From an uncultured Oscillospiraceae bacterium (lineage in GTDB: Bacteria; Bacillota; Clostridia; Oscillospirales; Oscillospiraceae), in the NCBI GenBank assembly GCA_910585265.1, contig CAJUCA010000006.1, forward strand, positions 1 to 47,819: 47,819 nt of DNA, given 5' to 3'. This document shows, in pieces, positions 23,618-31,450 of this stretch (position 1 is its first letter; each line of letters begins with the position of its first letter). The translations under genes were made by a program, and so were the position numbers. A model generated the notes under the pieces. The model was not told where the DNA came from, did not search any database, and saw only the letters and a program-made list of their open reading frames with translations.

Positions 23618-24290
23618 GGAGTTTTTCCCCGGCGGCGGGGAGACGGCCAATCCGGAGGCGGTGAAGGCGCGGGTGCTGGCGCGGGCCGTCTCGGGGAAAA
23701 AGCGGCGGAGGCCCACGCTGAAAACGGTGCTTATTGCGGCGGCACTGGCGGCGGTGGGGGTGCTGTGCGTTGCGGCGGGCCTGCCCATGACGACCTATCA
23801 ACTCTTCACTGGCGGGACCATGGTGGCCGATGTGGAGATGAGCGGGCCGAACCGACATATCTATTCCGATTTGAGGAATGCTTTTCCGGAGGACCCCCTT
23901 GTGCTGGAGGATGGCCGCCTTTGGCTGGTGCTCAACGGGGAGCGCACCGATATCACTGACCGAATCGACATGGAAACACCCTATATCGTCGAACACACTG
24001 ACCCGGAGACCGGCTTGAGTAGTTCACTCATTCTCGGCGGCACCTCGGAGGATTTCGGCTGGTGTCTCTGGCAGGAGCTCCCCAACCAAGGCGGATACAG
24101 CGCGTATGGGTATAACTACCGCGCAACTCATTTCGTCTACGATGGTGTGGCGTATGAGGTGCCGTACGGTGACAATCTCGATGAATCCCTTCTCTCCAAA
24201 GAAAATGACTGGGAGGACGTCAAGATTGTTTGGCAGCCTTGGTGCGAAAAGGGCGAACAAGAAGCTCAAGTTTTTGCCCGCAATAGATGA
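23571..24290 (+). CDS. Putative membrane anti-sigma / sensor protein
   Basis: 239 residues from MKRLEISKL, with AGGAGG nine bases upstream. A short cytoplasmic N-terminus (LEISKLMDGYTDEEFFP, like other ECF partner proteins) is followed by a membrane helix at about 50-70 (VLIAAALAAVGVLCVAAGL) and an extracellular domain rich in aromatic residues. Base composition becomes less GC-rich after about 24000. The anti-sigma role is inferred from position and layout. Confidence 0.65.
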   Translation: MKRLEISKLMDGYTDEEFFPGGGETANPEAVKARVLARAVSGKKRRRPTLKTVLIAAALAAVGVLCVAAGLPMTTYQLFTGGTMVADVEMSGPNRHIYSDLRNAFPEDPLVLEDGRLWLVLNGERTDITDRIDMETPYIVEHTDPETGLSSSLILGGTSEDFGWCLWQELPNQGGYSAYGYNYRATHFVYDGVAYEVPYGDNLDESLLSKENDWEDVKIVWQPWCEKGEQEAQVFARNR

Positions 24291-24313
24291 CTTTTCTTTT
24301 GGCCTATGATACA

Positions 24314-24347
24314 ATGGACTCCCCCGGTCTGGGGGAGTCCATTTTTC
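24314..24347 (+). terminator. Rho-independent terminator
   Basis: GGACTCCCCC, GGTCT loop, GGGGGAGTCC, followed by ATTTTT. It ends the sigma/membrane protein operon. Confidence 0.9.
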
Positions 24348-24349
24348 TA

Positions 24350-24365
24350 TGTTTCACGTGAAACA
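24350..24365. promoter_or_regulatory. parS: parS site 5 (consensus)
   Basis: TGTTTCACGTGAAACA, an exact match to the 16-bp consensus. Unlike the other four it is not followed directly by a ~107-bp repeat unit. Confidence 0.95.
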
Positions 24366-24397
24366 TCTTGGATCGGCAATGGGTGCGTGCCCCCCGC

Positions 24398-24710
24398 AAT
24401 GGTGCCGCACCACTCAGGCGCGAACCGAGGGAACCACACAGGGGCCAGTACCCGCACACAAGCGGCAGCACAAATGGGGGAGCCAGTCCCGATCCCCATG
24501 CGCCGGAAACATTCGGACACGGTTTCCAAGTCCGAAAGGGGGGTACATAGGGGGGAAGGGGTCCCCGCAAAGCCGTCCTTCAGGCTTTGTGGGGAGAGGA
24601 GGAGCAAGGGAGCGAACGCAGTTTTCGCCGCAGGCGGAAACGGAGTAAGCGGACTTTGCGACGACGAGCGCGCTTCTTTGGTTACTTTCTCTCGCGTGAG
24701 AGAAAGTAAC
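24398..24710 (-). repeat. Composite hairpin element, copy 2, with nested repeat unit
   Basis: Reversed relative to copy 1. The core lies at 24398-24550 (GCCGCACCACTCAGGCGCGA, GCGGCAGCACAAATGGGGGA), the GGGGGGTACATAGGGGGG part at 24538-24555, a ~107-bp unit is nested at about 24560-24667, and the outer hairpin GTTACTTTCTCTC/GAGAGAAAGTAAC is at 24681-24710. It accounts for most of the 472-base gap before tadA. Confidence 0.7.
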
Positions 24711-24763
24711 CCCCGCCGGAGGCGCGCCCCCCAGGGGGGCCACAGAGGAAGGAAGGTAATCCG

Positions 24764-25240
24764 ATGACGGATCAAGACTATATGCGCGAAGCCCTCAAGC
24801 TGGCGGGGGAGTGCCTCCCCCACCGGGACGTCCCCGTGGGCTGTGTGGTGGTTTCGCCCTCCGGCGGGATCATCGGCCGGGGCCGCAACCGCCGGGAGGA
24901 GCTGGGCCGGGCCACCGCCCACGCCGAGGTGGAGGCCATCGGGGAGGCCTGCGCCGCCCTGGGCACCTGGCGGCTGGAGGGGTGCAGGCTGTACGTCACC
25001 CTGGAGCCCTGCCCCATGTGCGCCGGGGCCGTGATCAACGCCCGGATCGCCCAGATCTATTTCGGGGCCAGGGAGGGCAAGTCGGGCTGCTGCGGCTCCA
25101 TTCTGAACCTGTTCTGCGAGCCGTTCAACCACCACCCCCGTGTGTACGGCGGGGTGCTGGAGGCGGAGTGCCGCGGCCTGCTGGAGGACTTTTTCCGCGC
25201 CCTGCGGGAGGGCGGGGAGGGCGGAAATTTTCCCGGCTAA
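24764..25240 (+). CDS. tadA: tRNA-specific adenosine deaminase
   Basis: 158 residues. Zinc deaminase motifs: AHAEVEAI (H and catalytic E) and EPCPMCAGAVINARI (two Cys). It converts A34 to inosine in tRNA-Arg(ACG). DVPVGCVVV and the FNHHPRVYGGVLEAEC tail are typical of TadA. A GGAAGGAAGG site precedes the ATG. It is followed by a hairpin terminator. Confidence 0.95.
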   Translation: MTDQDYMREALKLAGECLPHRDVPVGCVVVSPSGGIIGRGRNRREELGRATAHAEVEAIGEACAALGTWRLEGCRLYVTLEPCPMCAGAVINARIAQIYFGAREGKSGCCGSILNLFCEPFNHHPRVYGGVLEAECRGLLEDFFRALREGGEGGNFPG

Positions 25241-25244
25241 CCCC

Positions 25245-25273
25245 TTGCCGTTTGGGGAAAACTCTGGTAGAAT
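25245..25273 (+). promoter_or_regulatory. Possible promoter for the YitT gene
   Basis: TTGCCG (25245-25250), 17-base spacer, TAGAAT (25268-25273) with TG one base before. The predicted start site lies at the foot of the hairpin at 25278-25311, so that hairpin would be the first thing transcribed. Confidence 0.5.
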
Positions 25274-25277
25274 AGGC

Positions 25278-25311
25278 ACCGCCCCGGCGATGAGGCCGGG
25301 GCGCATTTTTT
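25278..25311 (+). terminator. Terminator after tadA
   Basis: GCCCCGGC, GATGAG loop, GCCGGGGC, then GCATTTTTT. A typical intrinsic terminator. Confidence 0.85.
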
Positions 25312-25349
25312 AGAAGCTGTACCAATTCTTAGAAAGAGGGCTGTGTACC

Positions 25350-26204
25350 ATGCGGCAGAAATTCGCGGCGGTACGGGAATATGCCATGCTCACCCTGGGC
25401 ACCTTCCTGGTGGCCGCCGGCGTCTACTTCTTCAAGTTCCCCAACTCCTTCAACACCGGAGGCGTCACCGGGCTGGCGGTGATCCTCAACGCGGTGGTCC
25501 CGGCGGTGAGCGCGTCCACCTTCGCCTCCGTCATCAACATCGCCTTCCTGATCCTGGGCTTTGTGGCCCTGGACAAGAGCTTCGGGGTGCGGACGGTGTA
25601 CTGCACCGTGCTGTTTTCCGCCATGCTGTCCGTGCTGGAGTGGCTGTTCCCCCTGCCCGCCCCGCTGACGGATCAGAAAACCCTGGAGCTGTTTTTCGCG
25701 GTGATCCTGCCCTCCCTGGGGGCGGCCATCCTGTTCAATATGCAGAGCTCCACCGGGGGCACCGATATCCTGGCCATGATCCTCAAGCGGTTCAGCAGCC
25801 TGGACATCGGCATGGCCCTGCTGTATGTGGACGTGCTGATCGCCGGGTCCACTCTCTATTTTGTGGGCATGGAGGCGGGGCTGTACTCCATCCTGGGCCT
25901 GGTGCTGAAGTCGGTGGTGGTGGACTCGGTGATCGAGTCGCTGAACCGCCGCAAGAGCTTCATGGCGGTGACCTCCTGTCCGGAGGAGGTGTGCGGCTTC
26001 ATCACGGGGAAGCTGAACCGCTCCGCCACCTGCTGGCAGGGGTCGGGGGCCTACTCCCACGAGCCAAAGTGGATTGTGCTCACGGCCCTGTCCCGCTCCC
26101 AGGCGGTGGCCCTGCGGGTGTATGTGAAGTCAGTGGACCCCCACGCGTTTATTCTGGTGACGAATTCCAGCGAGATCTTTGGGAAGGGGTTCATGAGGGC
26201 GTAG
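25350..26204 (+). CDS. YitT/DUF161-DUF2179 membrane protein
   Basis: 284 residues. Five or six hydrophobic segments over residues 10-175, with the family signature FKFPNSFNTGGVTGLAVIL and a second STGGTDILAMIL. The C-terminal soluble DUF2179 domain (about 190-280) has RKSFMAVTSCPEEVCGFIT and ALSRSQAVALRVYVKSVDPH, ending with FVITNSSEIFGKGF-like NSSEIFGKGFM. Members are common in Firmicutes, and the transported substrate, if any, is unknown. Confidence 0.9.
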   Translation: MRQKFAAVREYAMLTLGTFLVAAGVYFFKFPNSFNTGGVTGLAVILNAVVPAVSASTFASVINIAFLILGFVALDKSFGVRTVYCTVLFSAMLSVLEWLFPLPAPLTDQKTLELFFAVILPSLGAAILFNMQSSTGGTDILAMILKRFSSLDIGMALLYVDVLIAGSTLYFVGMEAGLYSILGLVLKSVVVDSVIESLNRRKSFMAVTSCPEEVCGFITGKLNRSATCWQGSGAYSHEPKWIVLTALSRSQAVALRVYVKSVDPHAFILVTNSSEIFGKGFMRA

Positions 26205-26217
26205 CCCTGCCGGGGGC

Positions 26218-26486
26218 GTTACTTTCTCTCGCGTGAGAGAAAGTAACCAAAGAGAACGCTTAGGGGGAGGCCGCCGGTTCGACTTCGGGAGCGAAGGCCG
26301 CTCCCTCGCTCACAGGCGGCCTCCCCCTAAGAACCCCCTTTTTAAGGTCAAGGGCCATCGATTTGGCGGAGCGGGGGAGTGACCGGCTCGTGGGGAACTG
26401 GACTGGCTTCTCCCCCATTGGTGCTGCCGCTTGTGTGCAGTTACTGTCCCAAGTGGTTCCCACGGTTGACGCCTGCGTGGTGCGGC
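26218..26486 (+). repeat. Composite hairpin element, copy 3
   Basis: Outer hairpin 26218-26247, then CCAAAGAGAACGCTTAGGGGG, a second large hairpin (AGGCCGCC...GGCGGCCT flanked by TAGGGGG/CCCCCTA), GAACCCCCTTTTT, and the core (GGACTGGCTTCTCCCCC, TGCTGCCGCTTGTGTG, GCGTGGTGCGGC). It begins 13 bases after the YitT stop and faces copy 4. Confidence 0.75.
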
Positions 26487-26547
26487 TAAAGTTCGGGGGC
26501 CATGATGGAAACCGCCGATTTTGCGGTGCGGTGCCCATATTGCCATA

Positions 26548-26684
26548 CCTTCCCCCCACAGGGGGGAAGGTGGCAGCCGCAGGCTGACGGATGAGGGGGC
26601 TTCCAGGGAACGCACCTGACATCCGCACCCTCATCCGCCCCAGCGTGCGCGCTGGGGCACCTTCCCCCTTCCAGGGGGAAGGCT
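26548..26684. mobile_element. MITE-like element sharing DUF559 cassette ends
   Basis: 137 bases with terminal repeats matching those at 5934-5989 and 6347-6397: CCTTCCCCCCACAGGGGGG with GACGGATGAGGGGG on the left; CCCTCATCCGCCCC with CACCTTCCCCC and GGGGGAAGGCT on the right. No ORF lies between them. A further partial end (AAGGTGGCATCGCCGCAGGC, GACGGATAAAGGGG) follows at about 26711-26753. It looks like a non-autonomous relative of the DUF559 cassette. Confidence 0.75.
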
Positions 26685-26793
26685 TGTGCCGGCTTTCTGC
26701 CGTATTATAATAAGGTGGCATCGCCGCAGGCCATGACGGATAAAGGGGCCTCCAGGGGATGTGCCTAACGTCCGCACCCGACAACCGCCCCGC

Positions 26794-27051
26794 CAGCACC
26801 ACCCGCCGCCCAGGCGCACCAAATATGGACCCCACCCACCTTTCAGTACCCACACACTCAGCGGCAGCGGCGACAGGGGCCCCCGCGTCCGTATCCGCTC
26901 CGCGCCGAAAGGAAACCCGCCCACCCACCGATCTGACAGCCCCCGTAAACGGGGGATTCTTAAGGGGGAGACCGCCTAAGCGCGAAGCGCGTCCGGCGGT
27001 CTCCCCCTTAAGCGTGTCTTTCGGTTCCTTTCTGCACGAGCAGAAAGGAAC
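26794..27051 (-). repeat. Composite hairpin element, copy 4
   Basis: Reverse orientation. Core at 26794-26910 (CAGGCGCACC, GCGGCAGCGGCGACAGGGG), a large hairpin with CTTAAGGGGGAGACCGCC and GGCGGTCTCCCCCTTAAG, and the outer hairpin GTTCCTTTCTGC/GCAGAAAGGAAC at 27024-27051, where both arms carry C/G in place of A/T of the other copies. Copies 3 and 4 plus the MITE between them fill the 869 bases from the YitT gene to azlD. Confidence 0.75.
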
Positions 27052-27073
27052 GCCCCCCGCAGGGGCGTGTTGG

Positions 27074-27400
27074 TCAGAACACCACCTGAACCAACACCAT
27101 ATAGAGGACAGTTCCCCCCACAATCGACAACATATTGTTTTTTTTCCACACATGAAGAAAAACAACCGCCGCCCCCGCAAGGAGGCCCGGTGCCCACCCG
27201 GCGGCCCCGGCAAAGCTGGTGCCCCGGTAGCAGTACACGATGAGCATGGCGATCACCGCCGGGGGCAGGAATCGCCCCAGGTACAGCACCACCTCCGGCG
27301 GCTTCCCGCCCCGGCCGAACAGCAGGAAGGGCAGGGCCCGGGTCAGAAAGGTCACCACAGCCATCACCGCCACCAAAGCCGCGATTTGTCCGGTGCTCAC
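27074..27400 (-). CDS. azlD: AzlD-family branched-chain amino acid export subunit
   Basis: 108 residues from the GTG at 27400, which overlaps the azlC stop (GTGA). Three to four hydrophobic segments, with the family pattern TRALPFLLFGRGGKPPEVVL and LGRFLPPAVIAMLIVYC. The small AzlD subunit works with AzlC to export branched-chain amino acids (characterised for BrnFE/AzlCD). Upstream open sequence in the same frame is azlC antiframe and is excluded. Confidence 0.9.
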   Translation of the reverse strand: MSTGQIAALVAVMAVVTFLTRALPFLLFGRGGKPPEVVLYLGRFLPPAVIAMLIVYCYRGTSFAGAAGWAPGLLAGAAVVFLHVWKKNNMLSIVGGTVLYMVLVQVVF

Positions 27401-28113
27401 GAATACTCCCCTCCCTTCCGCCTGCTCCCGTCCTCCAGCCTGGGCCGGAGCAGCATCAGCCCCGCCACCAGAATGCCCAGGGCCGGGATCAGAAACCGCC
27501 CGCTGTCCGGGCCAAGGGCGATCAGGCAGGCCAGCGTCCCCAGCCCGCCCAGAAACACCGGGGCGTGCTTCTCCGCCGACTGCCACTGCTCCACGGCGAT
27601 CACCAGGAACAGGGCGGTCATGGCGAAGTCAATGCCCTCCGTGTTGATGGTGATCAGCGCGCCCGCCGCCGCCCCCAAAATGGACCCGGCAATCCAGTAC
27701 AGGTGGTCCAGCAGGGCGATGGCGAAATAGAAGCCCTTCTCGTCCACCCCCGCCGGGGCCTCCACCCCGGCCAGCAGGGCGTAGGTCTCGTCGGTGAGGG
27801 AAAAGATCATGTACAGCTTCCGCCAGCCCATCCCCTGGAACTTTTCCAGCATGGACAGGCCGTACACCAGATGGCGGAAGTTGATCATCAGGGTGAGAAA
27901 GGCCGCGTCCCCCAGCGGGGAGGCGTTGGCCAGCAGGTCCACCCCCAGGTACTGCCCGCTGCCCGCGTAGATGGTGGCGGACATGAGGGCGGCCCAGGTG
28001 GGGGCGAAGCCCGCCGCCGACAGCATCCAGCCGAACACCACACCGATGGACAGGTAGCCCATCAGCACCGGGACGGTATGGGGGAAGGCGGCGGCGAAGG
28101 TTTTCCGGTTCAT
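27397..28113 (-). CDS. azlC: AzlC-family branched-chain amino acid export subunit
   Basis: 238 residues from MNRKTFAAAFPHTVPVL. The family motif GYLSIGVVFGWMLSAAGFAP is followed by LMSATIYAGSGQYLGVDLLA and LMINFRHLVYGLSML. Seven to eight membrane segments. It forms the large subunit with AzlD. AAGGAAG precedes the start. A near-consensus promoter lies about 80 bases upstream. Confidence 0.93.
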   Translation of the reverse strand: MNRKTFAAAFPHTVPVLMGYLSIGVVFGWMLSAAGFAPTWAALMSATIYAGSGQYLGVDLLANASPLGDAAFLTLMINFRHLVYGLSMLEKFQGMGWRKLYMIFSLTDETYALLAGVEAPAGVDEKGFYFAIALLDHLYWIAGSILGAAAGALITINTEGIDFAMTALFLVIAVEQWQSAEKHAPVFLGGLGTLACLIALGPDSGRFLIPALGILVAGLMLLRPRLEDGSRRKGGEYS

Positions 28114-28190
28114 GGGGTTCACTTCCTTACAAGAAGCGCGTGGCGAACAGGCGCAGCGTGACAACACCAAAGCGGAATTTTGTCACAAAT

Positions 28191-28220
28191 ATTATACCGT
28201 CCAACGGCGTCCCCTGGCAA
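28191..28220 (-). promoter_or_regulatory. azlCD promoter
   Basis: Minus strand TTGCCA (28220-28215), 18-base spacer, TATAAT (28196-28191). It is back to back with the lipid kinase promoter at 28245-28273. Confidence 0.7.
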
Positions 28221-28244
28221 GGGCAGGGTTTTACAGAATGTTCA

Positions 28245-28273
28245 TTGTATTCCAGCCGGGATTTGGGTATAAT
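28245..28273 (+). promoter_or_regulatory. Lipid kinase gene promoter
   Basis: TTGTAT (28245-28250), 17-base spacer, TATAAT (28268-28273), 43 bases before the ATG at 28316. Confidence 0.75.
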
Positions 28274-28315
28274 ACAAGTCCACACCAAGAAGGATTGACG
28301 GAGTGAACCGGAGCC

Positions 28316-29233
28316 ATGAAAAAATTACTGTACATCTATAACCCCACCGCCGGGCGCAGGACGGCCAAGGCCAGCCTGTCCGACGTGGTGGAGGTCTTTT
28401 CCCGGCAGGGCTATGAGATCACCGTCCACCCCACCCAGGAGCGGGGGGACGCCACCCGCACCGTCCTGGAGGACGGCGGCGGGTTCGACCGGGTGGTGTG
28501 CTGCGGCGGGGACGGCACCCTGAACGAGACGGTTCAGGGCCTGCTGGCCCTGCCCGCGGACAAGCGTCCGGTGCTGGGCTACATCCCGGCGGGCACCACC
28601 AACGACTTCTCCCGCACCCTGGAGCTGCCCCGCACCCTGTCCGAGCTGGCGGAGGCGGCGGGGGCGGGCGCGCCCCGGCCCATCGACGTGGGGGAGGCGG
28701 CGGGACGGCCCTTTACCTACGTGGCGGCCTTCGGGCTGTTCACCGACGTGTCCTACTCCACCCCCCAGGCCAACAAGAACCTGCTGGGCCATTTTGCCTA
28801 CCTGCTGGAGGGCATGGGCCGGCTGGCCAGCATCCCCAGCTACCATATGAAGGTCTCCACCCCAGAGGGAAAGGAGGTGGAGGGGGATTTCATCTACGGC
28901 ATGGTGGGCAACACGGTGTCGGTGGGCGGGCTGGTGAACCTGCCACGGGACAAGGTGCTGCTGGACGACGGCCGCTTCGAGGTGATCCTCATCCGCCAGC
29001 CCAAAACGGCAAAGGACTGGCAGTCCATCCTCACCGCCCTCACCACCCTGGAGCTGTCCAAGGACGGGGAGGGCGCGGTGGTGGGCTTCTCCGCCGGAGA
29101 GGTGACCTTCGCCTGCGACGCCCCGGTGGCCTGGACGGTAGACGGCGAATTCGGCGGGGAGCAGCAGATCACCACCGTAAAAAACCTCCCCCGTGCCCTC
29201 ACCATCGCCTGCGGCGCAGGCAGCACGGAATAG
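28316..29233 (+). CDS. Diacylglycerol/lipid kinase (DagK/YegS family)
   Basis: 305 residues. YNPTAGRRTAK at the N-terminus and CCGGDGTLNETVQGLL carry the nucleotide-binding GGDGTxNE signature; GYIPAGTTNDFSRTL is the second conserved block. The C-terminal beta domain has DGRFEVILI and WTVDGEFGG. It phosphorylates diacylglycerol or a related lipid with ATP. Bacillus DgkB is the nearest characterised type; the exact substrate here is not known. Confidence 0.9.
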   Translation: MKKLLYIYNPTAGRRTAKASLSDVVEVFSRQGYEITVHPTQERGDATRTVLEDGGGFDRVVCCGGDGTLNETVQGLLALPADKRPVLGYIPAGTTNDFSRTLELPRTLSELAEAAGAGAPRPIDVGEAAGRPFTYVAAFGLFTDVSYSTPQANKNLLGHFAYLLEGMGRLASIPSYHMKVSTPEGKEVEGDFIYGMVGNTVSVGGLVNLPRDKVLLDDGRFEVILIRQPKTAKDWQSILTALTTLELSKDGEGAVVGFSAGEVTFACDAPVAWTVDGEFGGEQQITTVKNLPRALTIACGAGSTE

Positions 29234-29297
29234 CAGCACCAACCAACAACCCGAGAAACCCAGGCGCACTAAACTGGCGGAAAGGGAGGGTCGCGCC

Positions 29298-29684
29298 ATG
29301 AAACTGGGAATGTGGATATTCATGCTGATCTGCAATCTGCTCATCCCGGCGGCGGCGGTCTGGTACGGGCGGCGGTTCCGGGCAAGCCCGCCCAGAGAGC
29401 CTAACGCCTGGTTCGGCTACCGCACCGCCCGCTCCATGAAAAGCCGGGACGCCTGGAACTTCGCCCAGCGGAAGATGGGGGAGGTGTGGGGCCGGTGGGG
29501 GTACGCCATGGTGCCGCCGGTACTGGTGTGCCAGGGGCTGACCCTGCTGTGTCCCACGGTGGACGGGATGTGCCTGTGGAGCCTGCCCATCACGGCGGCG
29601 GAGGTGGTCTTGCTGCTGCTGTCCATGATCCCGGTGGAGCGGGCACTGAAGGAGAATTTTGACGAATACGGCCGCAGACGGTAG
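29298..29684 (+). CDS. SdpI-family membrane protein, copy 1
   Basis: 128 residues. First segment MWIFMLICNLLIPAAAVWYG, then the SdpI-family pattern NAWFGYRTARSMKSRDAWNF with AQRKMG, and two further membrane segments. The C-terminus is ALKENFDEYGRRR. SdpI of Bacillus gives immunity to the SdpC toxin, but most family members have no proven role. A second related gene lies at 30151, with a broken hydrolase between them. Confidence 0.82.
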   Translation: MKLGMWIFMLICNLLIPAAAVWYGRRFRASPPREPNAWFGYRTARSMKSRDAWNFAQRKMGEVWGRWGYAMVPPVLVCQGLTLLCPTVDGMCLWSLPITAAEVVLLLLSMIPVERALKENFDEYGRRR

Positions 29685-29696
29685 GAGGGAGCTTCC

Positions 29697-30119
29697 ATGC
29701 CCTATGGCGCGAAAAACGGGACGGTCAACGGGACGGACTTCGTGTCCTTCGGCAGGGGGGAGGACGCGCTTTTGCTCATCCCCGGCCTGGGGGACGGCCT
29801 GCGCACGGTGAAGGGGATGGCCCTGTCCCTCTCCTGGCTGTACCGGGAGTACGCCAAGGCGTACCGGGTGTACGTATTCAGCCGGAGAAACGCCCTGCCG
29901 GAGGGCTTTACCATCCGGGACATGGCGGACGATCTGAAGGGGGCCATGGACGCCCTGGGCCTTCGCCGGGCGGACGTGCTGGGGGTGTCCCAGGGGGGCA
30001 TGATCGCCCAGCATCTGGCGGCGGCTTACCCGGAGGCGGTGGGGCGGCTCGCGCTGGCGGTGACGGCGGAATGGGCGGTCGAAAAAAAGAATGACAGGGC
30101 CGGGGGGTTGGGTGTATAA
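29697..30119 (+). pseudogene. Truncated alpha/beta hydrolase
   Basis: 140 residues covering only the N-terminal half of an alpha/beta hydrolase: LLLIPGLGDGLRTVKGMA (oxyanion loop), YRVYVFSRRNALPEGFTI and the nucleophile elbow VLGVSQGGMIAQHLAA. The sequence leaves the family after RLALAVTAEW; the catalytic Asp and His regions of a ~250-residue enzyme are missing. The 3' end runs into the upstream region of the second SdpI gene, suggesting a deletion. Confidence 0.75.
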
Positions 30120-30150
30120 TGGGGGAAAGGCGGGGGGAGGAGGGCCCAAG

Positions 30151-30558
30151 ATGAAATATTTGCTTATGGCCATCGTGATAGTCAGTGCGCTGTTCCCGGC
30201 CATCCTGACGCGTTTGGGCCGGGAAATGCTTCTCCACCCAGGTGGGGCCATGGATGGGAAACAGTGGTTCCCCATGGCCAAGGCCATGCGGAACCAGGAT
30301 ACGTGGGCCTTTGCCCAGCATACCTCGGGTGTGATATGCCATCGAATAGGCTTGGCGCTGACAATCTTTACAGGGTTGTTTTTTCTTCTGCTGGCCTGGT
30401 GGGCCGAGGAGCGGGAGCCCATTTGTGCCGGCTGGTGGCTGCTCCCCGCCGTGCTGGATGCAGCCGCCCTCTTAGCTGCCCGTCTGCTGGTGGAGCGGGC
30501 GCTGAAGAAAAATTTTGACGAGAACGGTCGCAGATTGTATAAGGAGGATCAGCCATGA
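30151..30558 (+). CDS. SdpI-family membrane protein, copy 2
   Basis: 135 residues. It shares with copy 1 the pattern KQWFPMAKAMRNQDTWAFAQ and the tail VERALKKNFDENGRR, and has four hydrophobic segments. Its stop overlaps the dtd start (ATGA). A GTATAAT word just upstream (30112-30118) could be a -10. Sequence divergence from copy 1 is large, so the duplication is old or the two came from different sources. Confidence 0.78.
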   Translation: MKYLLMAIVIVSALFPAILTRLGREMLLHPGGAMDGKQWFPMAKAMRNQDTWAFAQHTSGVICHRIGLALTIFTGLFFLLLAWWAEEREPICAGWWLLPAVLDAAALLAARLLVERALKKNFDENGRRLYKEDQP

Positions 30559-30989
30559 GAGCGGTTGTGACCCGGGTGAAGAACGCCCGGGTGGAGATTG
30601 AGGACAAGGTCAACGGGGCCATTGACCGGGGCTTCCTGGTGCTGCTGGGCGTGGGCCCGGAGGACACCGAGGGGACGGCGGACAAGCTGGCGGACAAGGT
30701 GTGCGGCCTGCGGGTGTTTGACGATGAGAACGGCAAGATGAACCGGAACCTGGCGGCGGTGGGCGGGGCCCTGCTGGTGGTGAGCCAGTTCACTTTGTAC
30801 GCCGACACCTCCTCCCGCCGTCCGGGGTTCTCCCACGCCGCCAAGCCCGACCTGGCCGTCCCGCTGTATGAGCGGTTCATGGCCCAGTGCCGGGAGCGGG
30901 GCTTCCAGGTGGAGCACGGCGAGTTCGGGGCGGAGATGCAGGTATTCTCCCAGAACGACGGGCCCATCACCATCCTGCTGGAGGTGTGA
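30555..30989 (+). CDS. dtd: D-aminoacyl-tRNA deacylase
   Basis: 144 residues. MRAVVTRVKNARVEI at the N-terminus, the catalytic SQFTLYADTSSRRPGFSHAA and the C-terminal NDGPITILLEV (Gly-cisPro-type motif) identify DTD. It hydrolyses D-amino acids (and Gly) from tRNA. Start codon overlaps the upstream stop, implying coupled translation. Confidence 0.96.
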   Translation: MRAVVTRVKNARVEIEDKVNGAIDRGFLVLLGVGPEDTEGTADKLADKVCGLRVFDDENGKMNRNLAAVGGALLVVSQFTLYADTSSRRPGFSHAAKPDLAVPLYERFMAQCRERGFQVEHGEFGAEMQVFSQNDGPITILLEV

Positions 30990-31005
30990 CGGCCCCCCGG
31001 GGCGC

Positions 31006-31033
31006 AAAAAAACGGGGACGCAAAGCGTCCCCG
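31006..31033 (-). terminator. Terminator for the 70-residue gene (and dtd)
   Basis: Read on the minus strand: GGGGACGC, TTT, GCGTCCCC then GTTTTTTT. It sits between the convergent dtd and 70-residue genes. Confidence 0.85.
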
Positions 31034-31045
31034 CCGGGCGGCCCG

Positions 31046-31258
31046 TTACGCGTACAGGTCGATGTACTCGCCCCGCCGCTGTGCCTCGTCCACCGTTCTG
31101 GTGTAGACGGTGTGGGGGCAGGCCGGGGTGTGCCAGTGGTCTTTGTCGCAGTGGGTGGTGACGGTGGTGAGCTCCTTTGTCCCGCCGTCCTGAGCGGGGC
31201 TCCTGCCGCCCAGGGCCGCCGGATACGCGCCCGCCCCGGCTCCAAGTCCGGATACCAT
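31046..31258 (-). CDS. 70-residue protein with Cys/His cluster, unknown
   Basis: 70 residues from the ATG at 31258, preceded by AGGGGGAA. A Gly/Ala-rich N-terminus (MVSGLGAGAGAYPAALGG) is followed by TTHCDKDHWHTPACPHTVYT, where two Cys and four His could bind a metal. It has its own strong promoter (31451-31479), terminator and a 162-bp element in its leader. I do not recognise the family. The expression signals make it more credible than its size suggests. Confidence 0.6.
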   Translation of the reverse strand: MVSGLGAGAGAYPAALGGRSPAQDGGTKELTTVTTHCDKDHWHTPACPHTVYTRTVDEAQRRGEYIDLYA

Positions 31259-31282
31259 AGGTATTCCCCCTTTTTCAGGCTG

Positions 31283-31444
31283 AGAACCTGTATTCACAAC
31301 CTCAAACGCCGTCTGGCCGGGTTTTTTCCCGCCAAGCCGCGTTGAATTTTCTTGCAATACACAAAGTATTCCGGCGAAAATTCGCCTTGCCTGACGGAAA
31401 AATCCCTCGGCCGGCCGGCATCCTCGGCTGTGAATACAGGTTCT
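31283..31444 (-). repeat. 162-bp palindromic element, copy C
   Basis: Same ends and length as copies A and B but reversed. Its left half reads AGAACCTGTATTCACAACC with CAAACGCCGTC. It sits in the leader of the 70-residue gene; its right end (31444) coincides with the expected transcription start. Confidence 0.9.
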
Positions 31445-31450
31445 GATTCC

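Noticed and set aside
24306..24767. 153-codon plus-strand frame before tadA
   Set aside because: It covers a terminator, parS 5, the composite element and a repeat unit; no protein family pattern.
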